Shown here piece by piece: positions 24,915-34,444 of a stretch of 64,000 nt of DNA. This stretch comes from an uncultured Alistipes sp. (GTDB taxonomy: Bacteria > Bacteroidota > Bacteroidia > Bacteroidales > Rikenellaceae). The stretch lies in contig CALVFO010000001.1 of NCBI GenBank assembly GCA_944326855.1, positions 1-64,000 of the forward strand, written 5' to 3'. Each line of letters starts with the position of its first letter. Positions within the stretch are counted from its first letter, which is position 1. The position numbers and the translations under genes are program-made. The notes under the pieces are model-generated. The model did no database searches, was not told the origin of the DNA, and was given only the letters and a program-made list of their open reading frames with translations.

Positions 24915-26837
24915 TTACGATTTAAATCTCTGCGCCAGTTCGGCACCCGATATCCGCACCATGATCGTTTGTCCGTGCGGGGTATAATTTTGATTCTCGC
25001 ACCCGAAGAGTTCTTCGAGCAGAGAAGCTACGGCCTCCTCGCTCAGAGGCTGATGCGTGGAAGCACCCTGACGGGCCATCAAAGCCGCCAGATGTTGCAG
25101 GCGTTCTTCCCGTGGAGAAGCGGTATCTTCCCGAAACCGACCGATCGACTCCCGCAAGATCTCCTCGAGACGTCCTACCGGAAGTTCGGGAGGGACACCC
25201 GTCACCTCCAGTCCGGAAGTCCCGTCGGAACGGAACTCGAAACCCAACTCCTGCAACTGTTCGCTCATGGCATTCAACACCGCCATATCATCGGCATCCA
25301 GTTCGATGCGTTCCGGGAAAAGCAACTGCTGGCTCACCGCCGCATTATTTCCCAACATGCGCATATAACGTTCATAGAAAACCCGCTCGCGGGCTCGATC
25401 GATATCCACGACCATCAATTCTCCCTCCCGAACAGTCACATACCGTCGGTCGTTCCATCGCAACACGCCCGCAGGGGCTCCCTCCGTTTCCATCTCCAAC
25501 ATCCCCTGTAAAGGCTCGGAGGCTCCTTCGTCGATAAATTCGATCAAAGACGAATCCACCTCTTCCGGAAAGACCGGATCCAGGTTTTCCCGCGTATCGC
25601 TTTCCCTCCTGTCCGGTTCCGATGCGACAACCGGATCCACTTCATAAAGGGACTGCCAGCCCTTCTGTACTCCGGAGGAGATCCCGCGGGAGGACGGAAA
25701 ATTCCGAGAACCCGATTTCGGTTCCCGCTCTTGAGCAAAAGGATTGAAGTCGGGATTGGCTCCCGTTTCCGGCATCTTGACAGGCGTCCCTTCCCGATAA
25801 ATCGGAATATCCAACGAAGGATCCACCTCGAAATCCATCAACGGAACCACCCCCAGTTTCCCCAACGACTCTCGAACGGCCGCATTCAGAATCTGCCACA
25901 TCGCCTGTTCGTCGTCAAACTTGATTTCGGTCTTGGAGGGATGAACATTTACGTCGATGCGATCCGTATCCAACGTCAAATACAAAAAATAAGGGGGTTG
26001 AGTATCCGGTGCAATCACCTTTTCATAGGCTTTCAGAACGGCTTTATGGAAATAAGGCGAGCGGAAATATCGTCCGTTCACAAAAAAATACTGTTCCTTA
26101 TTGGTCTTACGAGCCACCGCAGGATGTCCGACGAACCCCTCGATCCGAACGATGGACGTATCCACGGAAACCTCCAGCAAATGATTGGCCAACGATTTGC
26201 CGTGCACACCGGCAATGCGTTGGCGCAAATTGGCTGCCGGAAGCGTGTAAACCGGATTGTCGTTGTTGTACAGCAAGAAAGCGATATGCGGATTACACAA
26301 AGCCACCCGCTGAAATTCAGCCGTCAGATGGCGTGCCTCCACATGAGCCTCCTTCAAAAATTTACGACGTGCCGGCACATTATAAAACAGGTTCTTAACC
26401 AGCAACTGAGTACCCTGGGGTATCTGGATCGGCGTCTGTTCGAGAAATGTACCCCCCTGAATGACGACCCTCGTTCCCAATTCCCGATCACAGGGTCGGG
26501 TCCGCAATTCGGTTTCCGAAACCGAAGCGATCGACGGCAATGCCTCTCCCCTGAACCCGAACGTCGTCAAGCGATACAGATCCTCGGTCGTCTGAATTTT
26601 GGAGGTAGCATGCCGTTCGAATGCCAACCGGGCATCATTCTCGCTCATCCCGCAACCATTGTCGACGACCTGAATCAAGGTGCGTCCGCCGTCTTTGAAA
26701 TTCACCGTAATGGAACTGCTCCCGGCATCGACGGCATTCTCCATCAACTCCTTGACCACCGAAGCCGGTCGTCTCACAACCTCTCCTGCAGCAATTTGAT
26801 TGGCTACGCCATCGGAAAGCACTCTGATCTTATCCAT
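24915..26837 (-). CDS. mutL: DNA mismatch repair protein MutL
   Basis: A 640-residue repair protein that couples MutS recognition to strand removal. The N-terminal GHKL ATPase is clear: IRVLSDGVANQIAAGEVV at the start, ELMENAVDAGSS, DNGCGM, ATSK and GFRGEALPSIASVS. The linker (about 340-440) is Ser/Pro-rich. The C-terminal dimerisation domain (about 450-640) has VVDIDRARERVFYERYM where endonuclease-type MutL carries DQHAxxERxxxE, and YTPHGQT where CPHGRP is usual. The annotated start is the ATG at 26837; an upstream 21-codon extension overlaps the neighbour and lacks family similarity. Confidence 0.95.
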   Translation of the reverse strand: MDKIRVLSDGVANQIAAGEVVRRPASVVKELMENAVDAGSSSITVNFKDGGRTLIQVVDNGCGMSENDARLAFERHATSKIQTTEDLYRLTTFGFRGEALPSIASVSETELRTRPCDRELGTRVVIQGGTFLEQTPIQIPQGTQLLVKNLFYNVPARRKFLKEAHVEARHLTAEFQRVALCNPHIAFLLYNNDNPVYTLPAANLRQRIAGVHGKSLANHLLEVSVDTSIVRIEGFVGHPAVARKTNKEQYFFVNGRYFRSPYFHKAVLKAYEKVIAPDTQPPYFLYLTLDTDRIDVNVHPSKTEIKFDDEQAMWQILNAAVRESLGKLGVVPLMDFEVDPSLDIPIYREGTPVKMPETGANPDFNPFAQEREPKSGSRNFPSSRGISSGVQKGWQSLYEVDPVVASEPDRRESDTRENLDPVFPEEVDSSLIEFIDEGASEPLQGMLEMETEGAPAGVLRWNDRRYVTVREGELMVVDIDRARERVFYERYMRMLGNNAAVSQQLLFPERIELDADDMAVLNAMSEQLQELGFEFRSDGTSGLEVTGVPPELPVGRLEEILRESIGRFREDTASPREERLQHLAALMARQGASTHQPLSEEAVASLLEELFGCENQNYTPHGQTIMVRISGAELAQRFKS

Positions 26838-26859
26838 ACGAACAGCTCCCGATACGATC

Positions 26860-27165
26860 TCAACTGAACATATACCAGCCCAACAACACCAACAGCGCAA
26901 TCAAAAGCGCCAGGCGCATAATGGCCGGACGTCGTTTGGCACTGCGCTGCCGTTCGGCCATGATGCCTCGACGAAACCTCAACTGTTCCACATACTGACC
27001 GGGACGATAATTCTCCTTGTCTTCCGGTGTCAAGGTCTCCTCTTCCCCGAAAAGTTCTTTTCGACGCTGTTCCCAGGCTTCCTTGTCCGGATCGTAATAC
27101 CGGGGACGATATTCGAACTGACGAGGCTTACGCGTTTTGAACGGGGATGCGATCAGGGCACACAT
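26860..27165 (-). CDS. Small single-pass membrane protein of unknown function
   Basis: 101 residues: a hydrophilic Arg/Tyr/Pro-rich N-terminal part (RPRYYDPDKEAWEQRRKELFG) and one C-terminal membrane helix (LALLIALLVLLGWYMF), so tail-anchored in the inner membrane. It lies 22 bases upstream of mutL on the same strand, as I recall is common for small proteins next to mutL in Bacteroidota. I do not recognise a domain. The start is an ATG at 27163-27165. Confidence 0.75.
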   Translation of the reverse strand: MCALIASPFKTRKPRQFEYRPRYYDPDKEAWEQRRKELFGEEETLTPEDKENYRPGQYVEQLRFRRGIMAERQRSAKRRPAIMRLALLIALLVLLGWYMFS

Positions 27166-27316
27166 AACAATATCTCCTTTAACTTAATGTAACACGAATC
27201 CGAGTCGGAACTTTTCACCGCTTACGCTGCAAACGCAAAAAAACGACTTCCTATTACAACGATATCTCTTTTCGGGCCAATTTCCCGAAACTTTCGTTCG
27301 GAGCCATTCATGCACA

Positions 27317-27324
27317 CAAAGATA
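27317..27324 (-). promoter_or_regulatory. Candidate -7 promoter box upstream of the mutL operon
   Basis: TATCTTTG on the minus strand matches TAnnTTTG, about 150 bases before the first gene. Nothing else is evident in the 304-base gap (27166-27468) apart from the dnaJ terminator. Confidence 0.4.
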
Positions 27325-27418
27325 CAAACAGTTTGGAAACTATTTTTCGTTTCTCCGGAAAAACCCTCCCTTCGGGTCCGCTTTTTCGCCCCGAAGCCAG
27401 GCGACATTCACAAAAAAA

Positions 27419-27447
27419 CGGGCAAAAGAACATGGTCTTCAGCCCGT
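27419..27447 (-). terminator. Intrinsic terminator after dnaJ
   Basis: ACGGGC and GCCCGT (27419-27424, 27442-27447) enclose a further GAAGA/TCTTT-like inner pairing; seven Ts follow on the minus strand. It lies 21 bases past the dnaJ stop. Confidence 0.75.
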
Positions 27448-27468
27448 TATAATTTCCCGGATGCCATT

Positions 27469-28638
27469 TTACCGGAAAAAGCTCCGCATCCGGTCGAATA
27501 TGGTCTCGCGACCGGCCGGTGCTTTTTTGAAATGTTCGCTGCCCGAAAGCGTTTCCAGACACTTTTTCTCTTCGGCATTCACCCGCGAAGGAATATCGAT
27601 ATTGACAACCGCCAGAATATCCCCGCGTCCATAGCCATTCACATCGGGAATCCCCTTACCGCGTAAACGCAACACCTTGCCGGCCTGCGTCCCCGGTTCG
27701 ATCTTGATTTTGATCTTGGAATCCACCCCGGGAATTTCGACCGAAGCACCCAAAACCGCCTGCGGAATCGTCAAATTCAAATTGTAAATCAAGTCGTTCC
27801 CGTCACGCACCAAATCCGGATCGGGGATCTCTTCGATCAATACCAGCAAATCCCCGCTCACGCCACCATGACGGGCCGCATTTCCTTTCCCGCGGACCGA
27901 GAGCTGCATCCCCTCGCCTACACCGGCCGGGATCTTCACTTCGATCACTTCTTCCCCCTTGAGGGTCCCTTCGCCGTGGCATTTGGGACAGGGATTCGTA
28001 ACGATCTTACCTTCGCCGTGGCATTGCGGACAAGGTTGGGTCGTCTGCGTACGTCCGAAGAACGTATTGACAACCTGCGAAACATAGCCCGAACCGTGAC
28101 ACGTCGGACAGTTCGTATAGGAATCCTTGTCCTTAGCCCCGCTGCCCCCGCACTGATCACAGGCAACCTGCTTATTGATCTTCAGTTTCTTGGTCGTGCC
28201 ATTAACGATCTCCTTGAGGGAAAGTTTCACCTTAATCCGCAGATCCGACCCCCGATTGACCCGACTGCGAGCACTCCCGCCACCGCCGAAGCCACCAAAG
28301 GAACTTCCTCCGAAATGACCGCCGAAAATATCCCCGAACTGACTGAAAATATCTTCCATGGTGAAACCACCGCCGAAACCGCCGGCACCCCCGAAACCGG
28401 CTCCCGCACCGTTCATCCCTTCATGACCGAACTGGTCGTAACGCGCCTTCTTGTCGGGATTGCTCAGCACATCATAGGCCTCGGCTGCCTCCTTAAATTT
28501 CTCTTCAGCCTCCTTATCGCCGGGATTCTTATCCGGGTGGTATTTCAAAGCCGCTTTGCGGTACGCCTTCTTGATTTCGTCCGCACTGGCCCCTCGTTCT
28601 ACCCCCAGTACTTCGTAATAATCTCTTTTCGCCGCCAT
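27469..28638 (-). CDS. dnaJ: Chaperone DnaJ
   Basis: A 389-residue type I Hsp40 co-chaperone that delivers unfolded clients to DnaK and triggers its ATPase. Domains in order: J domain (1-70) with the HPD motif in KYHPDKNPG, a Gly/Phe-rich linker (about 75-125), four CxxCxGxG zinc repeats ([32 protein letters not shown], about 155-230) and two C-terminal substrate domains. Length is normal. It starts 4 bases after grpE, in one operon; dnaK is not in the window. Confidence 0.98.
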   Translation of the reverse strand: MAAKRDYYEVLGVERGASADEIKKAYRKAALKYHPDKNPGDKEAEEKFKEAAEAYDVLSNPDKKARYDQFGHEGMNGAGAGFGGAGGFGGGFTMEDIFSQFGDIFGGHFGGSSFGGFGGGGSARSRVNRGSDLRIKVKLSLKEIVNGTTKKLKINKQVACDQCGGSGAKDKDSYTNCPTCHGSGYVSQVVNTFFGRTQTTQPCPQCHGEGKIVTNPCPKCHGEGTLKGEEVIEVKIPAGVGEGMQLSVRGKGNAARHGGVSGDLLVLIEEIPDPDLVRDGNDLIYNLNLTIPQAVLGASVEIPGVDSKIKIKIEPGTQAGKVLRLRGKGIPDVNGYGRGDILAVVNIDIPSRVNAEEKKCLETLSGSEHFKKAPAGRETIFDRMRSFFR

Positions 28639-28642
28639 AATT

Positions 28643-29224
28643 TTACTCTCCTACAACTACTTTGGCATGACGTGCCACTTTGTCTTTGAGTTTATAACCC
28701 TTCTGAACCACATCGATAATCTTACCTTTCTTATCGGCTTCGGCCGGGAATTTGGCCACCGCCTCATGCAGATCGGTATCCAACTCTTTGCCGATGGCAT
28801 CAATCTCTTCGAGACCTTGTGCACGAAGCGTTTCCATCAACTTGTGATGAATCAGCGCCATCCCTTCCTTCAGAGACTCTACATCGGAAGCCGTTTGCAT
28901 GGCCGCCATCGCCCGATCGATGTCATCCAGCACAACCAACAGAGATTTAATCACATCCTCTCCGCCCGTAGCCTTCAATTCCATTTTTTCTTTCTGCGTC
29001 CGTTTCCGGTAGTTGTCGAATTCGGCCACCAGGCGCACATACTTATCCTGCCACTGCTGAGCTTCGGCTGCCATTTGCGCCGATTTGTCATCGGCTGACG
29101 GAGCATCGGCTGACACATTGTCAGCATCCGAAGTCTCCTGTCCGGTCGTCTCAGGTTGTTCTTCGAGCGGCTGCTGATTTTCAACAGCCTCGTTATCAAG
29201 AACTTCTTCTTTTTCTTTTTCCAT
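28643..29224 (-). CDS. grpE: Nucleotide exchange factor GrpE
   Basis: A 193-residue homodimeric factor that releases ADP from DnaK. The first ~55 residues are acidic and low-complexity, followed by a long coiled-coil helix (about 60-110) with the [13 protein letters not shown] family signature, then the beta-wing domain ending in [15 protein letters not shown]. It is immediately upstream of dnaJ. The 5' region is long (about 290 bases to the nearest -7 box), leaving room for heat-shock control. Confidence 0.97.
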   Translation of the reverse strand: MEKEKEEVLDNEAVENQQPLEEQPETTGQETSDADNVSADAPSADDKSAQMAAEAQQWQDKYVRLVAEFDNYRKRTQKEKMELKATGGEDVIKSLLVVLDDIDRAMAAMQTASDVESLKEGMALIHHKLMETLRAQGLEEIDAIGKELDTDLHEAVAKFPAEADKKGKIIDVVQKGYKLKDKVARHAKVVVGE

Positions 29225-29519
29225 TATATATACGTTGTATTTTTATTTCTGCCGAATCAAGTCTCAAAATACATACCAAGCGCTCCCGTGCGCCGACACA
29301 ACTGTCGCCAAACATTCCTCCGTGACCATAAAGATCCGCCTGTCCCTCCCTGCCGCTTTTACGTTACCCGTCCCCTTAATTCTCCCCTACGCTCCCCCCT
29401 TTCGCATGAGTTTTCCGGCTCATTTCCCCGACCCGAAGCTCCCAGCGATCCATGGATTCGCTATTTCACACTCTTCTACAAAACACACAACATGCTGATT
29501 TTTAGAAATTAAAACAAAA

Positions 29520-29527
29520 CAAAGATA
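29520..29527 (-). promoter_or_regulatory. Candidate -7 promoter box for grpE-dnaJ
   Basis: TATCTTTG on the minus strand matches TAnnTTTG, about 295 bases before grpE. The intervening sequence (29225-29519) has no gene and no structure I could be sure of. Confidence 0.4.
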
Positions 29528-29566
29528 TTTCAATGAAAAAATATTTTTATTTTTCATGTATTATGT

Positions 29567-29599
29567 ATTGCATACTACTAAATTATTTTCATATATTTG
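29567..29599 (+). promoter_or_regulatory. Promoter for the OMP_b-brl outer membrane protein
   Basis: ATTG (29567-29570) as a -33-like element, a 21-base spacer and TATATTTG (29592-29599) as the -7 box, in an A+T-rich stretch. It would give a ~120-base leader before the ATG at 29724. Confidence 0.65.
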
Positions 29600-29723
29600 C
29601 ATTACAAACAAACTCCATTTCAAACGGGCCACCGTCTTCTCGAAGAAACCCCACCGACGAAATGAGGGTTTGAAACCCCAAAACCGAACCAGTCATTTTA
29701 AACCACTTAAACAACCCTACACC

Positions 29724-32156
29724 ATGAAACCTGTTTTACGCATCATTGGCTGTTGCACGTTACTGTTTGCAAGCCTTGCTCTTTCCGCGCAAAGCCCCTC
29801 CTCCATCACCGTCAACGGACGTACGGTCGATACGACCGGCAAAGCCATCGGTTTCGCCACGATTATCCTGAAAAATCAGGCCGACACCACCCGAACCTAT
29901 GGAGCTGCCAGCGACACCGCAGGCCGATTTTCGCTCCGGGCTCCGAGCGGCGAGTACCGGTTGCAAGCCTCGTTTCTGGGGTATGAACCGGTCGAAAAGG
30001 TTTTCTCGTTGAAACAGACTACCCACCTGGGAGATCTGGTATTGCAACCCTCCGCTATCGGCATGGAAGCCGTCGTCGTCAAAGGAGAGATGATCACCCG
30101 GGAAGCCGATCGATTCGTAGTGAACGTGGCCAACACCCCGCTGGCCATCGGCCAAACCGCCAAAGAGATGCTGCAAATCTCTCCGGGCGTCTGGGTTGAC
30201 GAAAAAAACGGCCTCTCGGTCAACGGCAAAAGCAATCCGCAGGTGATCATCAACGACCGGATCGTACGCGAAACGGGCGAAGACCTGATCAACTACCTGA
30301 GCACCATCAAAGCCGAAGACATCCAGCGGATCGAAGTAATCCCGATGGGCGGAGTGGAATACGATGCCAGCTCCCAGGGAGGGGTGATCAAAATCACCCT
30401 GCGACGCCAACGCGAAAACGGCCTCGAAGGATCGCTCTCGATGCGCTACGGAGTATCGCTGACCCGCCAGTTCACGCAATACATCCAGCCTTCGTTCACC
30501 CTCAACTACATGGTCAACAAATGGCGTTTCTACACCACTTTATCCGAAAACAATTGGCAGGGAAACGGTTATCAGAATCTGGTGACACGCTATGACAACG
30601 GAAACACCCTGCAGATTCTGAATCAAAGCAAAAACCGCAACGATTGGCCCCGACTGCGAGCCGGCAGTGTCTACGAGATCAACGATCGGCACAGTGTCGG
30701 CATAGAGCTCAACATGCGAGGCTATTTTCCCGGGAAAAGCGACAACGTCAACCAGAGCGAAGAGATCAACAACGGACAGACGACCTGGATCGACGAACAA
30801 AACGTCAACCGATGGAAAAATAAAAGTTTCAACGTGACGGCCAACTACATTGCCAAACTCGACACCGTAGGCTCCCAGTTCAAGCTGCTGGTGGACTACT
30901 ACCACAACCGCAGCCTCAACTGGGGCGACAACCAGAGCCACTACACCGGCGCCTGGCTGTTCGATTCGATCACGGACAGCTATTCCAACACGCTCAGCAA
31001 TCTCTATTCGGTAACCGGCGACTTCGAGATCAAAATCGGAAGTAAAAGCCGTCTCAAAACCGGACTGAAATACAGCTACCGTGACCTCAGCAGCGACAAC
31101 CGCTGGAACTATTTTCAAAACGAGGTGGCCCACCCGATTTCAGACCTGACCTTCATCAACGGATACACCGAAAACATCGCCGCCCTGTACGGAAACTATT
31201 CCGTCCGTTTTGCCAACAAAATTTCGCTGAGTGCCGGGATCCGCGGGGAGTACACCTATGCCACTCCGCGTCAAAACACCCTGACCGGCATCGACCCCCA
31301 GAACTACTTCAGCTTTTTCCCGAATGCCAACCTGTCGATTCCGCTCGACTCCCAAGAAAACCACACACTCATATTCAGCTATGCCCGCAAGATCAACCGT
31401 CCCTGGTACCGCAATTTGATTCCTTACCGCGAATCCAACGGCAACAACATGTATTTCGAAGGGAACCCTCACCTGAAACCGGCCTATGCCAACGACTACT
31501 CGATCAGCTGGGTGTTCAAACGCCGCTACAACCTGACCCTGGGCGTGCAACAGGTGACCGACGCCATCTCGCAGGTCATTACCAGCGAGACTTCGGAATC
31601 ATCCACAGCCCTCGTCGTGATTCCGGACAACCTTCAAAAAAACAACATCTTCTATGCTTCGCTGAATCTGCCCGTCGAGGTCACTCCCTGGTGGAAGATC
31701 AATGCCAACCTGATGGGCGGCTACATGCAAAGCTCCACGCAGGAGATCGAGCAAACCCAATGGAGTTTCCGGGGCAATATGAGCAACACCTTTACCCTGA
31801 CCAAAAACCTCTACTACATACTGGAAGGACGCTATTGCAGTCCCGTTATCCAAAGCAACATCAAAGCGCTGAGTACCTACGACGTCAGCACCTCGGTCCG
31901 CTACTCATTCCTGAAGAACAAACTGAGCGTCACCCTCTATCTGAACGACATCTTCAACTCGTCCAGCAAACAACGCCTCATCGTCTTCGGTTCCGGATTC
32001 CGCACCGACGGTGTCGGGCAGTGGGATTTCCGCCGGCTGGGCCTGTCGCTGCGCTACAACTTCAAATCGGGCAAGGAATTCCGGGCCAAACAGGTAGAAA
32101 GCGGTGAAGCGCAAGAAAGCCAAAGCCAACAAGGCGGAGGAGGCCTGGGTCGATAA
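29724..32156 (+). CDS. Outer-membrane beta-barrel protein, OMP_b-brl family with N-terminal carboxypeptidase-regulatory-like domain
   Basis: An 810-residue outer-membrane protein. A signal peptide ends near ALSAQ (about 23). Residues about 28-115 form a carboxypeptidase-regulatory-like beta-sandwich (VNGRTVDTTGKAIGFATI). A plug-like domain follows (QTAKEMLQISPGVWVDEKNG, YDASSQGGVIKITLRR), then a barrel with many aromatic strands. It matches the OMP_b-brl_3 type of TonB-receptor relatives. No SusD partner is adjacent, so the ligand is open. The ORF extends upstream to 29556, but the signal peptide fixes the start at 29724. Confidence 0.9.
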   Translation: MKPVLRIIGCCTLLFASLALSAQSPSSITVNGRTVDTTGKAIGFATIILKNQADTTRTYGAASDTAGRFSLRAPSGEYRLQASFLGYEPVEKVFSLKQTTHLGDLVLQPSAIGMEAVVVKGEMITREADRFVVNVANTPLAIGQTAKEMLQISPGVWVDEKNGLSVNGKSNPQVIINDRIVRETGEDLINYLSTIKAEDIQRIEVIPMGGVEYDASSQGGVIKITLRRQRENGLEGSLSMRYGVSLTRQFTQYIQPSFTLNYMVNKWRFYTTLSENNWQGNGYQNLVTRYDNGNTLQILNQSKNRNDWPRLRAGSVYEINDRHSVGIELNMRGYFPGKSDNVNQSEEINNGQTTWIDEQNVNRWKNKSFNVTANYIAKLDTVGSQFKLLVDYYHNRSLNWGDNQSHYTGAWLFDSITDSYSNTLSNLYSVTGDFEIKIGSKSRLKTGLKYSYRDLSSDNRWNYFQNEVAHPISDLTFINGYTENIAALYGNYSVRFANKISLSAGIRGEYTYATPRQNTLTGIDPQNYFSFFPNANLSIPLDSQENHTLIFSYARKINRPWYRNLIPYRESNGNNMYFEGNPHLKPAYANDYSISWVFKRRYNLTLGVQQVTDAISQVITSETSESSTALVVIPDNLQKNNIFYASLNLPVEVTPWWKINANLMGGYMQSSTQEIEQTQWSFRGNMSNTFTLTKNLYYILEGRYCSPVIQSNIKALSTYDVSTSVRYSFLKNKLSVTLYLNDIFNSSSKQRLIVFGSGFRTDGVGQWDFRRLGLSLRYNFKSGKEFRAKQVESGEAQESQSQQGGGGLGR

Positions 32157-32225
32157 CCTGTCAGGAATTCAGTCCGAATCCGGAAAAGCTCACCGACTCG
32201 ATGTCATTCCTCTTTTGAAAAATAT

Positions 32226-32233
32226 TACATTTG
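32226..32233 (+). promoter_or_regulatory. Candidate -7 promoter box for the PspC/PadR cluster
   Basis: TACATTTG matches TAnnTTTG, 33 bases before the first gene's ATG at 32266. Confidence 0.5.
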
Positions 32234-32265
32234 TAGTAAGACCCTCAATATAACGAAACAAGACT

Positions 32266-32796
32266 ATGAAAAAGACTTTGAACGTCAATGTAGGAGGCAT
32301 GCCCTTCATTCTGGACGAAGACGCCTACGAACGCCTCAAAACATACCTTTCCGAAATAGAAATCCGCCTGGACGGTTACGACAAGCAAGAGATTCTGGAT
32401 GACATCGAAACCCGCATCGCCGATATTTTCCGAGAGAACCTATCCACGCGTGTACAAGTCGTCAGTCTGGAACTCGTCAACCGCGCCATGTCCATCCTCG
32501 GCAGTGCCCGCGAATTCGGAGAACCTCACCAACGTCCGGAACCTTCCTCCGAACCGGCCCCGGCAAGCATCGTCACCCCCCAAAAACACTTCACCCGCAG
32601 CCGTACGGATCGCATCATCGGCGGCGTATGCGGCGGACTGGCCGAATACTACCATCAGGATCCGGTACTGATCCGCATACTGACCGTCATACTGACTATC
32701 TTTACCGGTGTCGTCTTGCTGGTTTATATCGTTCTCTGGATTGTCATGCCATCCGCTCCCAAACCCCAAATCGACACTACGTCCCAATACAAGTAA
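32266..32796 (+). CDS. PspC-domain protein, short form
   Basis: A 176-residue inner-membrane protein. Residues 1-85 are a soluble module (LNVNVGGMPFILDEDAYERL, ILDDIETRIADIF) shared with the second PspC protein of the cluster. After a Pro-rich linker comes a PspC domain (about 108-165: RSRTDRIIGGVCGGLAEYY, then a TM helix ending YIVLWIVMP). PspC proteins act in the phage-shock envelope response. It is the first gene of the cluster; the PadR gene follows after an 17-base gap with a GGAGGA site. Confidence 0.88.
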   Translation: MKKTLNVNVGGMPFILDEDAYERLKTYLSEIEIRLDGYDKQEILDDIETRIADIFRENLSTRVQVVSLELVNRAMSILGSAREFGEPHQRPEPSSEPAPASIVTPQKHFTRSRTDRIIGGVCGGLAEYYHQDPVLIRILTVILTIFTGVVLLVYIVLWIVMPSAPKPQIDTTSQYK

Positions 32797-32813
32797 ATTC
32801 GGAGGAAACGACA

Positions 32814-33149
32814 ATGACTATTAATGTAGATAATATCAAAGCCCAGATGAGAAAAGGGATCCTGGAATACTGCATCCTTTCGATCATCTCCCGCAACGAT
32901 GCCTATGCCTCGTCGATCATTGCCGAGCTGAAAGCGGCCGAAATGATCGTCGTCGAAGGCACGCTCTACCCGTTGCTTACCCGACAGAAAAACCAGGGCC
33001 TGCTCACCTACCGCTGGGAAGAGTCTCCCCAAGGGCCTCCCCGCAAATACTACTCGATCACCGAGAAGGGCCGAGCCTACCTCGAACAGTTGGATATTGC
33101 CTGGAGCGAATTCATCGCTCAGGTACAGCACATCCGCAACGGACAGTAA
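32814..33149 (+). CDS. PadR-family transcriptional regulator
   Basis: A 111-residue winged-helix DNA-binding protein. KGILEYCILSIISRNDAYAS matches the PadR start, EGTLYPLLTRQKNQGLL is the recognition-helix region and PRKYYSITEKGRAYLEQL the wing and dimer helix. It lacks the long C-terminal helical domain of PadR subfamily 1, so it is the short subfamily 2 form. GGAGGA 7 bases before the ATG at 32814 gives a rare clear ribosome-binding site here and decides the start against upstream in-frame codons. It sits between two PspC genes and probably regulates them. Confidence 0.92.
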   Translation: MTINVDNIKAQMRKGILEYCILSIISRNDAYASSIIAELKAAEMIVVEGTLYPLLTRQKNQGLLTYRWEESPQGPPRKYYSITEKGRAYLEQLDIAWSEFIAQVQHIRNGQ

Positions 33150-33182
33150 ATCAACCATTTTCCTTTCACAACCCAACTACCG

Positions 33183-34388
33183 ATGAAAGATAACGTAAAC
33201 GTCAGTATCGCAGGCATCGCCTTCAGTATGGACGGCGAAGCATACGACCTGCTCAAAACATACCTGGATCGCATCGAACAAGGATACCGCGACAACTCAG
33301 ACGGTCGGGAAATTCTCAGCGACATCGAAGCTCGCATTTGCGAACTGATTCTCAATGAACAGGATGCCGGAACCACGATCCCGACCGAACGCATCCGCCG
33401 CATCCTCGATCAGATGGGATTGCCCGACGATCTCTCCGATACCTCTGCGCCTGCTTCCGCTTCGAACACCCAGTCTACCGTCGGGAATACCGAAAAATTG
33501 GCCCGGAGACTCTATCGCAATCCGGAAGGAGCCATTCTGGGGGGCGTATGCAGCGGGCTGGGCACCTATTTCAATGTCGAACCGGTGATCATCCGGGTGG
33601 GATTTTTCGCACCTTTGCTGCTTACTCCCATTTTCGGAGTCCTGAACATGCCGCGCACCTGCGCTTTTTCAGGAACCTTGATCGGCGTATTCTTTTTGCT
33701 TTACTTCCTGCTGCTGTTCGCCGTCCCCAAGGCCAAAACCCCCCGACAAAAACTGGAAATGCGAGGCGAACGAATCACCGCGTCCTCCATCCGACAAAAT
33801 TTCCAGGACGATTTCAAAGAACGTATCCCTTCACCCCGACAGGAACGCAGTGCTTCGATTTGGGCCGATTTGGTCTACCTGTTCGGACGCATTCTGCTGT
33901 TCAGTCTGAAATTCGTGACCGGCATCGTCGCCTTCACCCTCTCGATTGCCACCCTGATCCTGTTTGGAGTCGGCCTTTCCCTGCTGTTCGGACTGCCCGC
34001 CGAAAGCGTACACCTGTTCCAAAGCGAAAATTCCCTCTGGATCGACCTGCCCGGAGGAATCACCTATGCCATATTGGGACTGTTGGCGGCTTCCCTGATT
34101 TTAGGAGGAATCGGCTACATGCTCTGGCGACTGATCTTCGGACAATCTTTCCCGGCAAAAACACTCGGTATCACGGGTGGGATCGGCATCATTCTGCTGG
34201 TATTCGTGCTGATCATGACCGCCTCGCTGTGGGACGGCAGCACCGATTGGAAACAAAAAATTTCGCCTGAACCTCGACAGGAGTCGGGCTACGAAACTCC
34301 CCTGCGCGACACCTCCTGGGTAGAAACGATCCGAATCGGCGACTCGACGATCATCGACACCGTCAAAGCGGAATATTTCGAACGATAA
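33183..34388 (+). CDS. PspC-domain protein, long form with extra membrane segments
   Basis: 401 residues. The N-terminal ~85 residues (VNVSIAGIAFSMDGEAYDLL, ILSDIEARICELIL) are homologous to those of the short PspC protein. A PspC domain follows (about 110-180: EGAILGGVCSGLGTYF, then a TM helix). The remaining half has about three further membrane helices (about 235-265, 285-310 and 325-345) and a short C-terminal tail. It is probably an inner-membrane stress sensor or effector; how it interacts with PadR is unknown. Confidence 0.85.
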   Translation: MKDNVNVSIAGIAFSMDGEAYDLLKTYLDRIEQGYRDNSDGREILSDIEARICELILNEQDAGTTIPTERIRRILDQMGLPDDLSDTSAPASASNTQSTVGNTEKLARRLYRNPEGAILGGVCSGLGTYFNVEPVIIRVGFFAPLLLTPIFGVLNMPRTCAFSGTLIGVFFLLYFLLLFAVPKAKTPRQKLEMRGERITASSIRQNFQDDFKERIPSPRQERSASIWADLVYLFGRILLFSLKFVTGIVAFTLSIATLILFGVGLSLLFGLPAESVHLFQSENSLWIDLPGGITYAILGLLAASLILGGIGYMLWRLIFGQSFPAKTLGITGGIGIILLVFVLIMTASLWDGSTDWKQKISPEPRQESGYETPLRDTSWVETIRIGDSTIIDTVKAEYFER

Positions 34389-34444
34389 ATGTTCCCTGCC
34401 TTCCCAAAAACGTTAGTTACTGAACCGCAAACACACGCCACACC

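Noticed and set aside
26838..26900. 21-codon upstream extension of mutL
   Set aside because: It overlaps the small membrane protein gene, is Trp/Cys-rich and lacks family similarity; the ATG at 26837 begins at the conserved N-terminus.
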